Shown here: positions 10,051-18,701 of the stretch, piece after piece
Layout: every line of letters starts with the position of its first letter
Numbering within the stretch: position 1 is the first letter of the stretch
Made by a program: the position numbers and the translations under genes
The notes under the pieces: model-generated
Database searches by the model: none
Told to the model about the DNA's origin: nothing
What the model saw: the letters and a program-made list of their open reading frames with translations, nothing else
From: Ferirhizobium litorale
GTDB lineage: Bacteria; Pseudomonadota; Alphaproteobacteria; Rhizobiales; Rhizobiaceae
Direction of reading: 5' to 3'
DNA: 64,000 nucleotides
Assembly: GCA_030028905.1 (NCBI GenBank)
Contig: JALDYZ010000001.1
Location: 62,001-126,000, forward strand

Positions 10051-10056
10051 CCGGTC

Positions 10057-10731
10057 ATGCCCGTTGCGGACAAGAACCTGCTGATCTTCGATTGCGACGG
10101 CGTCCTGGTCGACAGCGAGCCGATCTCGATCCAGATCCTAGTGGAAGCGGTCAGGCAGGCTGGTGTCGACCTCGACGAAGCCGGTGCCTATCGGCGCTTT
10201 CTCGGCCGCAGCCTGTCGACCGTGACCGACGCTCTCAAGGACGAATACGGCCTGACGGTCGGCACGGATTTTCTCGAAGGGATGCGCCATGCGCTCTACG
10301 AGCGCTTCCGCCGTGAATTGAAACCTATCGAAGGAATTGCCGAGGCGCTGGACAGGATCGACATGCGCCGTTGCGTTGCCTCGTCCAGTCAACTCGAGCG
10401 CATCCGTCTGTCCCTGTCCGTCACTGGTCTGCTCGAGCGGCTGGAGCCGAACATTTTCAGCGCCTCGATGGTGAAACGCGGCAAGCCCGCCCCCGATCTC
10501 TTTCTTCACGCGGCGCGGGCAATGCATGCGCAACCGGACCAGTGCATCGTCATCGAGGACAGTCCTGCAGGCATCGAAGCGGCAAAGGCGGCGGGCATGA
10601 CCGTTTTTGCATTCACCGGCGGATCGCACGCAGCCGGACCCAGCCATGTCGAGCGAATTGAAGCGCTTGCCCCCGATCGGGTGTTTGACGCGATGGCGGA
10701 TTTGATCCAACTTGTCCAGAACAAAGAATAA
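10057..10731 (+). CDS. HAD-superfamily sugar phosphatase / phosphoglucomutase-like hydrolase
   Basis: A 224-residue HAD hydrolase, subfamily IA. Motif I is FDCDGVLVD with nucleophile Asp12 and Asp14. Motif II is CVASSSQ, the motif III lysine is in KRGKPAPDLF, and motif IV is IEDSPAGIEAAKAAG. The cap domain is alpha-helical. Such enzymes dephosphorylate small sugar or polyol phosphates, or isomerise them. It begins 6 bases after mtlK and continues the polyol operon, where it may remove toxic polyol phosphates. The substrate is not determinable from sequence. Confidence 0.85.
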   Translation: MPVADKNLLIFDCDGVLVDSEPISIQILVEAVRQAGVDLDEAGAYRRFLGRSLSTVTDALKDEYGLTVGTDFLEGMRHALYERFRRELKPIEGIAEALDRIDMRRCVASSSQLERIRLSLSVTGLLERLEPNIFSASMVKRGKPAPDLFLHAARAMHAQPDQCIVIEDSPAGIEAAKAAGMTVFAFTGGSHAAGPSHVERIEALAPDRVFDAMADLIQLVQNKE

Positions 10732-10752
10732 GAGGGACGGGAACAGATCCTG

Positions 10753-12336
10753 ATGCGTGACCACGTGATTGCGGTCGATATCGGCACGGGAAGCGCACGT
10801 GCCGGCGTTTTCGATAGGGACGGACGCCTGCTGGCGAAGACCGAGCATCCGATCGTCATGAACCGTCCAAAAGAAAATCACGCCGAGCACGACTCCGAGG
10901 ATATCTGGGGCGCGGTCTGCGAGTCGGTGCGCGAAAGCCGTGAAGCATCCGGCATCGATGTTGGCCGCATTGCGGCAATCGGGTTTGATGCGACGTGTTC
11001 TCTCGTGGTGCGCGACCGCGACGGTTGCCAGATCAGCGTTTCGACCGAGGGCGATTCGTGCTTTGACACGATCGTCTGGCTCGATCACCGTGCCTTGAGA
11101 GAGGCGGAGTTCTGCACGAAAAGCGCGCATCGGGTCATGGAGCACTCCGGGCATTTCATGTCGCCCGAAATGCAGATCCCCAAGCTGATGTGGCTGAAAC
11201 GCAATATGCCCGACACCTGGTCGCGGATGGGCCATGCCTTCGATCTCGCCGATTTCATGACCTGGAAAGCGACCGGATCGATCCAACGGTCGCGTTGCAC
11301 GCTGACCGCCAAATGGAACTACCTGGCACACGAAACACCCGGATGGCAGGAGGATTTCCTGGCACTGACCGGGCTCGAGGATCTGGTCGACCGGGCCCGG
11401 CTGCCGATGGAAACGGTGCCCGTCGGGCGAAGCGTGGGGACGCTGATCGCGGAAGCCGCCGAACAACTCGGACTGGACCGCGAGGTCCGCGTCTCGGCGG
11501 GCATGGTGGACGCCTATGCCGGTGCGCTCGGTGTCCTTGGCGCTTATGCCGGTGATGCGGGACGGCTCGAGCGGCAGCTCGGATTGATCGCCGGGACATC
11601 GAGCTGCATCGTCGGATTTTCGGCTGACCAGAAGATGAGCCATGGCATGTGGGGGCCATACTACGAGGCGGTGCTCGCCGGTCTCTGGCTGGTGGAAGGC
11701 GGCCAATCGGCGACCGGAGGCCTGCTTGACCATGTCGTCAGAATGCATGCCGCGGGCGGCGATCCGACTCCGGCGCTGCATCGCCGGATTATCGATCGCG
11801 TCAACGAACTTCGCTTCGTCGAAGGCGGGCGTTTCGCCGAGAGGCTGCATGTCCTGCCCGATTTTCACGGCAACCGTTCGCCGTTCGCCGATGCCGAAGC
11901 CGTGGGCGTCATCAGCGGCCTGACGCTCGACACCTCCTTCGATGGGCTGTGCCGGCTCTATTGGCGCACCTGCGTCGCCATCGCGCTCGGCATCCGCCAC
12001 ATACTCGAAAAGATGCACGAATACGGCTACGTGTCGGATACGCTGCACGTAACCGGCGGCCACGTCAGGAACGCGCTGCTGATGGAACTCTATGCCGACT
12101 CAACCGGTTGCAAGGTGATCGTGCCGGATACCAATGATGCCGTCCTGCTTGGCACGGCGATGGCCGCCGCCGCTGCCTGCAGCTTGCATGCAGACCTGCC
12201 GACGGCTGCCTCGGCGATGTACCCGGGGGGTGTAGAGCGGATACCGGATCGTACGAAGCGCGCGGCCTATGATCGCGATTACCGTCGCTTCCTTGCCATG
12301 TATGCCCATCGTGCCGAACTGGAGACGATGGCGTAG
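10753..12336 (+). CDS. FGGY-family carbohydrate kinase, D-ribulokinase-like
   Basis: A 527-residue FGGY kinase. AVDIGTGSARAGVFD (residues 7-21) is the first phosphate-binding loop, GFDATCSLVV is characteristic of the D-ribulokinase/FGGY branch, and the C-terminal HVTGGHVRNALLMEL is the adenosine-binding motif. It phosphorylates a ketopentose or similar sugar in the cytoplasm. It is 21 bases from the HAD gene and is the last obvious gene of the polyol operon. A ribulokinase-like enzyme points to pentitols (arabitol or ribitol) as substrates alongside hexitols. Ribitol kinase or xylulokinase activity is also possible. Confidence 0.85.
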   Translation: MRDHVIAVDIGTGSARAGVFDRDGRLLAKTEHPIVMNRPKENHAEHDSEDIWGAVCESVRESREASGIDVGRIAAIGFDATCSLVVRDRDGCQISVSTEGDSCFDTIVWLDHRALREAEFCTKSAHRVMEHSGHFMSPEMQIPKLMWLKRNMPDTWSRMGHAFDLADFMTWKATGSIQRSRCTLTAKWNYLAHETPGWQEDFLALTGLEDLVDRARLPMETVPVGRSVGTLIAEAAEQLGLDREVRVSAGMVDAYAGALGVLGAYAGDAGRLERQLGLIAGTSSCIVGFSADQKMSHGMWGPYYEAVLAGLWLVEGGQSATGGLLDHVVRMHAAGGDPTPALHRRIIDRVNELRFVEGGRFAERLHVLPDFHGNRSPFADAEAVGVISGLTLDTSFDGLCRLYWRTCVAIALGIRHILEKMHEYGYVSDTLHVTGGHVRNALLMELYADSTGCKVIVPDTNDAVLLGTAMAAAAACSLHADLPTAASAMYPGGVERIPDRTKRAAYDRDYRRFLAMYAHRAELETMA

Positions 12337-12433
12337 CCTCGCATCGCCTGAACAGCCAAATTCGAACTTGGTTGCGCGCTGCCGATATGGGATACCAAGC
12401 GCAAGCCAAAGGCGCCCGAGGGAGGATCTAGCC

Positions 12434-13234
12434 ATGCAGATTTCACTATTCCAGATGCAGCCGATCTCGGGTGACGTCGAACTCAATCTCCAGAAGATCG
12501 AGCGTGCTTCGCGGGTGGCCGCCGAAATTGGCGCCGAGCTCCTGGTTACGCCGGAACTGGCCGTCACCGGCTACGCGCTGGGCAAGGATTTTACCTCTGT
12601 CGCCGAGGCGCGAAACGGACCGGCCGTACGGCGCCTGCAGGTCATGGCCGATGAGCAGGGCCTGGCAATCGCGGCTGGCTTTGCCGAGAAGGAGGATGAC
12701 GGTGTCGTGTACAACTCCGCGGTCGTGGTGCGTCCGCGGGAAACACCGGTGTTCTATCGCAAGTGTCATTTGTACGGACCGGTGGAAAAGGCGGCCTTTG
12801 CGCCCGGCGGCGAGGCGCCCGCGACCTTCAAGGTCGGCGGTTTGAGAGCCGGTATGCTGATCTGCTACGACGTGGAATTTCCCGAGATGGTGCGTGGGCT
12901 GGCGCTCGCGGGGGCTGAGTTGGTGATCGTGCCCACGGCGCTGCCCGCGGGCAAGTCCGCGCGCCATGTGGCGCAACTGGTGGTGCCGTCACGGGCCATG
13001 GAAAACCAGGTGTTCATCGCCTATGCCGACCTGTGCGGCCAGGAAGCGGGTCTCACCTATGAAGGCCGTTCGGTGATCGTGGCGCCCGACGGGGAGGCGC
13101 TGGCGCGCGCAGGCCACGATGAGACGATACTCTTCGCGAGCATCGACCCGGGGGCCTACGAGGCGTGCCACAAGGAAAATCCCTATCTCACAGACAGGCG
13201 GCCCGAACTCTATGGCGCCCTGGTCCAACGATAG
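12434..13234 (+). CDS. Carbon-nitrogen hydrolase (nitrilase superfamily amidase)
   Basis: A 266-residue nitrilase-fold enzyme with the full catalytic triad: Glu41 (VTPELAVTGYALG), Lys110 (FYRKCHLYG) and Cys144 (AGMLICYDVEFPE). The superfamily hydrolyses amides or nitriles; this size and the YDVEFPE block suit short aliphatic or carbamoyl amides. The start at 12434 has a GGGAGGA ribosome-binding site about 8 bases upstream. It lies 97 bases after the FGGY kinase on the same strand, so it may be the tail of the polyol operon or a separate unit. Its link to polyols is unclear. Confidence 0.85.
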   Translation: MQISLFQMQPISGDVELNLQKIERASRVAAEIGAELLVTPELAVTGYALGKDFTSVAEARNGPAVRRLQVMADEQGLAIAAGFAEKEDDGVVYNSAVVVRPRETPVFYRKCHLYGPVEKAAFAPGGEAPATFKVGGLRAGMLICYDVEFPEMVRGLALAGAELVIVPTALPAGKSARHVAQLVVPSRAMENQVFIAYADLCGQEAGLTYEGRSVIVAPDGEALARAGHDETILFASIDPGAYEACHKENPYLTDRRPELYGALVQR

Positions 13235-13237
13235 GGA

Positions 13238-13259
13238 AAACCGGCACCTGATCCGGTTT
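13238..13259. terminator. Bidirectional stem-loop between the amidase and rpiR-like genes
   Basis: AAACCGG (13238-13244) pairs with CCGGTTT (13253-13259) around an 8-base loop. It sits between two convergent genes and has short T tracts on either strand. It is a modest intrinsic terminator candidate. Confidence 0.4.
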
Positions 13260-13279
13260 GGTTTGCGGCCCCGTCCGGC

Positions 13280-14140
13280 CTATCGTCCACCGTGCGTGAA
13301 TTCGCCGAACAGATCCTGCAGGTTGACGATCTGCTGGGCGCGGTTTCTGGCGCGTTCGCCATCAGCGTCCAGGACCGAGATCATCAGGAAATCCAGAAGT
13401 GCGGCCAGTGCGACCGGACTGTTGGCGAGCGCCGGTGGCGCAGGCGGGACAGGCAGCGACACGTCGGCGTTTTCCTGCGTCCACCCCCGGTCCTGATCGG
13501 AAATGAACAGGACCCGGTGGCCCATCGCCTTCGCCGCGCGCGCCAGCGTCCGGCTTTTCGTGGAAAGCCTGTGGCAATCGATGACGATCAGCAGGAGGTT
13601 GTCGGCTTCGCGCGTGAGCAGTTGTTGATAGGTGCCATCCTGGCCATCGAGGTAGTGGACGGCTCCGCGCGCGGAGAGCAACTGGTCGCTAAATCCCCTG
13701 GCAATTCCACAGCAATCGTGGAACGCAGCGACGAAGACCATCTCCGCATCGCAAATGAGGCCGACTGCTTCGCGCCAGCGGTACTCGCCGCTCATCCGGT
13801 GGATGGTCTGCAGCGTCTCGATATGCCGCGCCATCGTATCGGCGAGCGGCCCGCCGGATGCCGCCTCCTGTCCGGCAACCACCGGCGGCGCCGATTTTGC
13901 ACCATTCTGGTGCGGCGGGATGTCACGTACGCTTTCGCGTACCGCTTCCGGCCTCTGGAATCCAAGCGAACGGAGAAAGCGCCCGACGGTCATGGGGCTC
14001 AATGCCAGTTGATCGGCAATAGAGGCCGCAGTTTCCCTATTCAGATCGTGAAGATGTTCATAGAAATATCTAGCTATTCGGCGTTCTGCCGGAGTGCCCG
14101 ATTTTGCAAAGCGGGTGAGTTTTTCGCGGATGTCTTCCAC
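13280..14140 (-). CDS. MurR/RpiR family transcriptional regulator
   Basis: A 286-residue regulator. Residues 1-75 form the RpiR-type helix-turn-helix domain (GTPAERRIARYFYEHLHDL, then AASIADQLALSPMTVGRFLR). Residues ~110-250 are a SIS sugar-phosphate-binding domain (VFVAAFHDCCGIARGFSDQL, with LLIVIDCHRLSTKSRTLA). The start codon is GTG with GGAGG 4 bases upstream. The target operon is not obvious: downstream lies the convergent amidase, upstream the divergent EI24 gene. The 204-base divergent gap is AT-rich near 14176-14245 and should hold both promoters. Confidence 0.85.
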   Translation of the reverse strand: MEDIREKLTRFAKSGTPAERRIARYFYEHLHDLNRETAASIADQLALSPMTVGRFLRSLGFQRPEAVRESVRDIPPHQNGAKSAPPVVAGQEAASGGPLADTMARHIETLQTIHRMSGEYRWREAVGLICDAEMVFVAAFHDCCGIARGFSDQLLSARGAVHYLDGQDGTYQQLLTREADNLLLIVIDCHRLSTKSRTLARAAKAMGHRVLFISDQDRGWTQENADVSLPVPPAPPALANSPVALAALLDFLMISVLDADGERARNRAQQIVNLQDLFGEFTHGGR

Positions 14141-14344
14141 CCAACCTCCATTGTAGTCCCGTCGCGCCCCCCGTGGTTAAATTTATATTAGTACTGCCTT
14201 GATTTGCAAGCGTAATATCGGGTTCAAACATTAACTTTTGTTTGGCCGGCGCCTATCCAAATGGTTGTGTTCGCGTTCGTATCTTGTTGCGGCCGTATCA
14301 AAAACCTACATCTCAACAGTCTCGTTAGGGTGGGAAATTACCGG

Positions 14345-15067
14345 ATGATCCTCGAAGCTGCGCGGCTTGCCCTCGCAAACCTCTTTGCACCTGAAACACG
14401 CTCGGTGTTCTGGAAGGCGCTCGGCCTGACGCTGCTTGTCCTCATCGGTCTATGGCTGGTTCTGAGGCAGACATTCATTGCCCTGGCGCTGCCCTGGATG
14501 GAGAGCTTGATGCCGGGTACGGAAGGGTGGGTGGGCTGGCTGGCCGTGGTCTTCGCCGTTCTCGCCAGCATCGGGCTTGCGCTCGCGCTTGCCCTTCTGA
14601 TTTCGCCGGTTACCGCGATCATCGCCGGCCTTTTCCTCGATGACGTTGCAGAAGTCGTGGAACGGCGGGACTATCCCGCTGATCCGCCGGGCACGCCATT
14701 GCCCATGGGGCAAGCGATCGCAAGCTCGGTCAAGTTCTTCGGTGTCGTCATCCTCGGGAATCTGTTTGCGCTGCTGCTGCTGTTTATCCCGGTGGTCAAC
14801 ATCGTCGCGTTCTTCCTGGTCAACGGATACCTGCTCGGGCGGGAATTCTTCGAATTCGCGGCAATGCGCTTCCGTCCGGTCGAGCAAGCGCGGGCGTTTC
14901 GGGCGCAGCACGCTCCGACAGTCTTTCTGGCAGGATTGGTGATTGCGGCGTTTCTTGCAATCCCGATCGTCAATCTGCTGACGCCGCTGTTTGCCGCCAG
15001 CCTCATGGTGCATCTGCACAAGTCCCTGTCGAGGAAAGCGATGCGTCCGCCAGCTCTGCAGCCTTAG
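14345..15067 (+). CDS. EI24 domain (CysZ-like) membrane protein
   Basis: A 240-residue integral membrane protein with about four to five hydrophobic segments, and the EI24/CysZ signature region including GLFLDDVAEVVERRDYPADP and NGYLLGREFFEFAAMR. CysZ homologues conduct sulfate, but this branch is mostly uncharacterised. The start at 14345 (MILEAARLAL) matches family N termini; an earlier in-frame opening at 14261 does not. Its stop overlaps that of the convergent nth gene by 4 bases. Confidence 0.8.
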   Translation: MILEAARLALANLFAPETRSVFWKALGLTLLVLIGLWLVLRQTFIALALPWMESLMPGTEGWVGWLAVVFAVLASIGLALALALLISPVTAIIAGLFLDDVAEVVERRDYPADPPGTPLPMGQAIASSVKFFGVVILGNLFALLLLFIPVVNIVAFFLVNGYLLGREFFEFAAMRFRPVEQARAFRAQHAPTVFLAGLVIAAFLAIPIVNLLTPLFAASLMVHLHKSLSRKAMRPPALQP

Positions 15068-15834
15068 CCGCCGATGATCTGGGGCGGGAGTTCCACCAGT
15101 GGCGCGGGTATGTCGCAGGTCTTTTCCGGTGACTTGCAGATGTCGGCGATGACGCAGCGCTCGCATTCCGGCTTGCGCGCCTTGCAACAGTAGCGGCCAT
15201 GCAGGATCAGCCAGTGATGGGCATGGAAACGGTATTTTTCCGGAATGATCCGGAAGAGCTTGTCCTCCACCTCGTCAGGCGTCTTGCCCGGCGCCAGACG
15301 CAGCCGGTTGGCGATCCTGAAGATGTGTGTGTCGACGGCAAGCGTCGGGATGCCGAAGGCCATCGACATCACCACGTTTGCGGTCTTTCGGCCGACGCCG
15401 GGAAGCGTTATCAGCTCTTCTCGCGTGCGCGGCACCTGCCCGTCGAAATCGGCAATCAGCTTTTGCGAGAGCGCGATGACGTTCCTGGCCTTGTTGCGGA
15501 AGAGGCCGATCGTCTTGATGTAGTCGACCAGCTTCTCCTCGCCGAGCGCGACCATCTTTTCCGGCGTGTCGGCAACCTTGAAGAGCGCCCGTGTCGCCTT
15601 ATTGACGCCGGCGTCGGTCGCCTGCGCCGATAGCGCCACGGCCACAACGAGCGTGAACGGGTTGACGTGTTCGAGTTCGCCCTTGGGCTCCGGTCGTTGC
15701 ACCGAAAATCGGCGGAAGATCTCTTCGATTTCCGCCCTCGTATAGAGGTTCCGCCTGGCCGGCGTCTTGCGGCGTTCGACCGGATTTGACTTTTTCGGGC
15801 TTTGGGTGCTGGATTTGGGTTTGGCAATCGTCAT
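15064..15834 (-). CDS. nth: Endonuclease III (DNA glycosylase/AP lyase)
   Basis: A 256-residue base-excision repair enzyme that removes oxidised pyrimidines and cleaves abasic sites. The helix-hairpin-helix LPGVGRKTANVV carries the catalytic lysine, and VDTHIFRIANRL carries the catalytic aspartate. The [4Fe-4S] cluster ligands are Cys217-X6-Cys224-X2-Cys227-X5-Cys233. A basic N-terminal extension of ~40 residues is longer than in E. coli Nth, as is common in rhizobia. I chose ATG 15834. The start is 22 bases from the divergent DUF2244 gene, so the two promoters must overlap. Confidence 0.95.
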   Translation of the reverse strand: MTIAKPKSSTQSPKKSNPVERRKTPARRNLYTRAEIEEIFRRFSVQRPEPKGELEHVNPFTLVVAVALSAQATDAGVNKATRALFKVADTPEKMVALGEEKLVDYIKTIGLFRNKARNVIALSQKLIADFDGQVPRTREELITLPGVGRKTANVVMSMAFGIPTLAVDTHIFRIANRLRLAPGKTPDEVEDKLFRIIPEKYRFHAHHWLILHGRYCCKARKPECERCVIADICKSPEKTCDIPAPLVELPPQIIGG

Positions 15835-15856
15835 GGACAATCTATAGCCAGCGGCA

Positions 15857-16354
15857 ATGACAGAAAGCAACGCCGAGAGCGGGTTTGAACAACCGGTTTT
15901 TGCCGCCGAATTGACCCCCTACCGGTCGCTCGGCCGTACCGGCTTTTGTATCCTCGCCGTGGTGACGGGCGTGGCGCTATGCCTCAACGTCGTGTTCTTC
16001 ATAGTGTCCGGTGCATGGCCGATCGCCATGTTCTTCGGCTTGGATTTCGCTCTGCTCTACGGCGCCTTTTGGCTGAACTACCGTTCCGCCCGTGCGCGCG
16101 AGATCGTAACCGTGTCGCGAAAGTTGCTGTCCATTCGCAAGTTCTCGCCGTCGGGCAGGGTGGTGGAGCACTGTTTCGATCCCTTCTGGGCGCGGTTCCG
16201 TGTCCGCCGCCATGAGGAAATCGGCATCACTGCAATGTACGTCACGGGCGAAGGCAGGCGCACCGACATCGGTTCCTTTCTCAATCCCGACGACCGCGAG
16301 AGTTTTGCCGCTGCTCTTACAGGCGCGTTGGCGACCGTAAAGCGCCGAATCTGA
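15857..16354 (+). CDS. DUF2244 membrane protein
   Basis: A 165-residue protein of the DUF2244 family. It has an N-terminal LTPYRSLGRTGF block, two membrane helices (residues ~34-56 and ~58-74), then a soluble beta-rich tail with the PFWARFRVRRH motif and GSFLNPDDRESFAAAL near the C terminus. The function is unknown. In alphaproteobacteria this family is often next to nth, as here (divergent, 22 bases apart), which may reflect genome organisation only. Confidence 0.85.
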   Translation: MTESNAESGFEQPVFAAELTPYRSLGRTGFCILAVVTGVALCLNVVFFIVSGAWPIAMFFGLDFALLYGAFWLNYRSARAREIVTVSRKLLSIRKFSPSGRVVEHCFDPFWARFRVRRHEEIGITAMYVTGEGRRTDIGSFLNPDDRESFAAALTGALATVKRRI

Positions 16355-16431
16355 AAAACAGTGGCTCAAGCAAGAAACCGGTGGCAACCCGATATTGCCT
16401 ATGCTGATCTGTCGGCAACAGGAGACGGATC

Positions 16432-17325
16432 ATGAATGCCAATACCAGCCTTGCAGAAATCCAGGGTGCTTGCGACGCCACTCCAGACGGCACAGACTAC
16501 GAGACGGTCCGGCAGGTAATCGAATTGATCACCGATAATTTCCGCGACCAGCCGTCGCTCGAGACAATTGCCGCAAGGCTCGGCCTTTCGCCCACCCAGT
16601 TGCAGAAGACGTTCACGCGCTGGGCCGGGTTGTCGCCCAAGGCGTTTTTGCAGGCGGTCACGCTGGACCATGCCAAGCGCCTGCTCGGGCATCACGACAT
16701 GCCCCTGCTGGAAACGGCGATGGAGGTCGGCCTCTCCGGTCCGGGGCGCCTGCACGATCTCTTCGTGACCCATGAGGCGATGTCGCCCGGTGAATGGAAG
16801 GGGAGGGGAACAGGGCTGACGATACGCTACGGCTTCCATCCGTCACCCTTCGGCACGGCATTGGTGATGATCACCGAGCGCGGCCTCGCCGGCCTGGCTT
16901 TCAATGATGCCGGAGGCGACGCGGCATCCTTCGACGACATGGCCGGCCGCTGGCCGAACGCCGCGTATCTCGAGGATCGCGAAGCGACCGCATCCTATGC
17001 GGCGCGGATCTTCGATCCTCACCTCTGGTGCCAGGACCAGCCCTTGCGTGTGGTGCTGATCGGCACCGACTTTCAGGTGCGCGTCTGGGAAAGTTTGCTG
17101 AAGATCCCGCTCGGCAAGGCCGTTACCTATTCCCATATCGCCGGCGATATCGGACAGCCGACGGCTTCGCGCGCGGTCGGGGCCGCGGTCGGGGCGAACC
17201 CGATCTCCTTCGTCGTGCCCTGTCACAGGGCGCTCGGCAAGAGCGGGGCACTGACCGGTTACCACTGGGGACTGACGCGCAAGCGCGCCATGCTCGGCTG
17301 GGAGGCGGGGCAATCGCGAGGCTGA
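16432..17325 (+). CDS. Ada-like regulator/methylated-DNA-protein cysteine methyltransferase (AraC HTH + MGMT, no N-terminal zinc domain)
   Basis: A 297-residue two-domain protein. Residues ~25-120 are an AraC-type DNA-binding domain (LETIAARLGLSPTQLQKTF). Residues ~130-290 are an O6-alkylguanine-DNA alkyltransferase with the PCHR active site at Cys264 and the HTH-like region TASRAVGAAVGANP. It repairs O6-methylguanine by a suicide transfer to Cys264. E. coli Ada also has an N-terminal Cys-zinc domain that senses methylphosphotriesters; that domain is missing here, so the usual activation switch is absent. An AGGAGAC site at 16420 supports the start. The VOC gene follows after 1 base. Confidence 0.9.
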   Translation: MNANTSLAEIQGACDATPDGTDYETVRQVIELITDNFRDQPSLETIAARLGLSPTQLQKTFTRWAGLSPKAFLQAVTLDHAKRLLGHHDMPLLETAMEVGLSGPGRLHDLFVTHEAMSPGEWKGRGTGLTIRYGFHPSPFGTALVMITERGLAGLAFNDAGGDAASFDDMAGRWPNAAYLEDREATASYAARIFDPHLWCQDQPLRVVLIGTDFQVRVWESLLKIPLGKAVTYSHIAGDIGQPTASRAVGAAVGANPISFVVPCHRALGKSGALTGYHWGLTRKRAMLGWEAGQSRG

Positions 17326-17326
17326 C

Positions 17327-17704
17327 ATGGCTGCATCGGGGACATTTGCCTGGAACGAACTGCTGACGAGCGATCCGCAAAGAGCGATGGAATTCTTCGC
17401 CCGAACGCTCGGATGGACCTTCTCGCGGTTCGATATCGGTGCGCCCTACTGGGTTATTCACGCCTGCGAAACGATGGTGGGTGGCCCTGGTGCAATAACG
17501 GCTGGCGATCTCGATACGGCGGACAGCTACTGGCTTGCTTTCATCGAGGTCGATGAGATTAATAGGCGGTACGCAAGGGCTATCAATCTCGGGGCGACCG
17601 AGATACGCGGTCCCCACGATGTTCCCGAAGTCGGCCGGGTGGCAGTGCTGAGGGATCCAACCGGTGGACTCATCGGCTGGATTCAGAGTGCCGTGTCGAA
17701 TTGA
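17327..17704 (+). CDS. VOC (glyoxalase-like) family protein
   Basis: A 125-residue single-module protein of the vicinal oxygen chelate fold, beginning FAWNELLTSDPQRAMEFFARTLGWTF (shown only in part), a common opening of glyoxalase/bleomycin-resistance relatives. The C-terminal half has the GRVAVLRDPTGGLIGWIQ block with the conserved DP turn. Substrate and metal are unknown. It is one base after the Ada-like gene, suggesting cotranscription. Its 3' end overlaps the convergent SorC-type gene by 35 bases. Confidence 0.75.
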   Translation: MAASGTFAWNELLTSDPQRAMEFFARTLGWTFSRFDIGAPYWVIHACETMVGGPGAITAGDLDTADSYWLAFIEVDEINRRYARAINLGATEIRGPHDVPEVGRVAVLRDPTGGLIGWIQSAVSN

Positions 17705-18701
17705 GTGCAGCGTCGACGGGTGCGTCACCGGCGAGCTCCAGCAGCGCCTTTGCCGCATTCTCGTCGGTGATCAGCGTGTTGCAGCCGATGCGCTTGATCG
17801 TGGCGCGGATCGCCACGGCGCGGTGTGCGCCGCCGGATGAAAGCACGATGTGCCTGGCGTTCTTCAGCGTGTCGAGGTCAACCGACATGACACGACGGTT
17901 GATGGAATGGTCGACCGAGTTGCCGTCCCTGTCGAGGAAGTTGAACATGGTGTCGCAGACGCAGCCGGCGTCGATCAGTTCCCGCAGTTCCTTCTTCGAG
18001 ATCCAGCCTTCCGACAGCGATGTCGAATGCGGTCCGATATCGCCGCAACTGACGATCGCGAGGTCAAGGTCTTCGGCAAGACGGTAGATCGTGTCCAGGC
18101 CGCATTTCTCGATCAGGTTGCGCTTGGTTTCGACGGAATCGACAAGCAGCGGTGCAAGGAACATGTAGCATTCGGCGCCGAGCTGGTTCGCCAGCCGCCA
18201 GGTGTAGTCGATCGGGTTGGTCTGGTGCACCGCAACGATGCCGCCAAGCAGGGAGACGACCTTGCAGTTATCCCGGCGCGGCGGACGGAAACTCGCGAGC
18301 GAGGCGGTCATGGTGCGTCCCCAGCCGACACCGATCGTATAGTCATCGGGGATCGCCTCGGAGAGAAACTGGCCGAGTGCCAGCCCGACGCTCTTCGCCA
18401 CCGCGTCGACGGTCGGCTCAGCCGCTGCCGGAACGACGATCGCCTCGTCGAGACCATAGGCGCGCTCCAGCTTGATCGCCAGCTCGACGCAGTCGTCGAT
18501 TGCTTCGTTGATCCAGATCTGCACCTCGCTGCGCTTCATCGCCTCATCGAGCAAACGGATGACGGTCGTGCGGCTGATGCCGAGCTGTTCGGCCACGTCT
18601 TTCTGGGTCAGTCCCTGGTTGTAATAGAGCCAGGCGGCCCGCAGTCGCAACGACGTCGTTTCCGAATAGGCGGTATGGGTGCCTCGTCTGAGCTTGGCCA
18701 C
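17670..18701 (-). CDS. SorC family sugar-binding transcriptional regulator (orphan)
   Basis: A 343-residue regulator. The helix-turn-helix at residues ~18-45 (AAWLYYNQGLTQKDVAEQLG, then ISRTTVIRLL) is followed by a SorC sugar-binding domain with IGVGWGRTMTASLASF, SLLGGIVAVHQTNP and SSGGAHRAVAIRATI. I chose GTG 18701, behind an AGGAGG site 4 bases upstream; a longer opening to 18773 adds 24 residues without family character. No sugar operon adjoins it: the VOC gene is convergent and transaldolase is divergent, 388 bases away. It may control a distant operon or tal. The effector is unknown. Confidence 0.85.
   Translation of the reverse strand: MAKLRRGTHTAYSETTSLRLRAAWLYYNQGLTQKDVAEQLGISRTTVIRLLDEAMKRSEVQIWINEAIDDCVELAIKLERAYGLDEAIVVPAAAEPTVDAVAKSVGLALGQFLSEAIPDDYTIGVGWGRTMTASLASFRPPRRDNCKVVSLLGGIVAVHQTNPIDYTWRLANQLGAECYMFLAPLLVDSVETKRNLIEKCGLDTIYRLAEDLDLAIVSCGDIGPHSTSLSEGWISKKELRELIDAGCVCDTMFNFLDRDGNSVDHSINRRVMSVDLDTLKNARHIVLSSGGAHRAVAIRATIKRIGCNTLITDENAAKALLELAGDAPVDAALNSTRHSESSR

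Noticed and set aside
10138-12063. 641-codon open frame on the minus strand opposite the HAD and FGGY kinase genes
   Set aside because: It lies antisense to two well-supported genes, has no recognisable motifs and is explained by GC-rich codon bias leaving few stops in the opposite frame.
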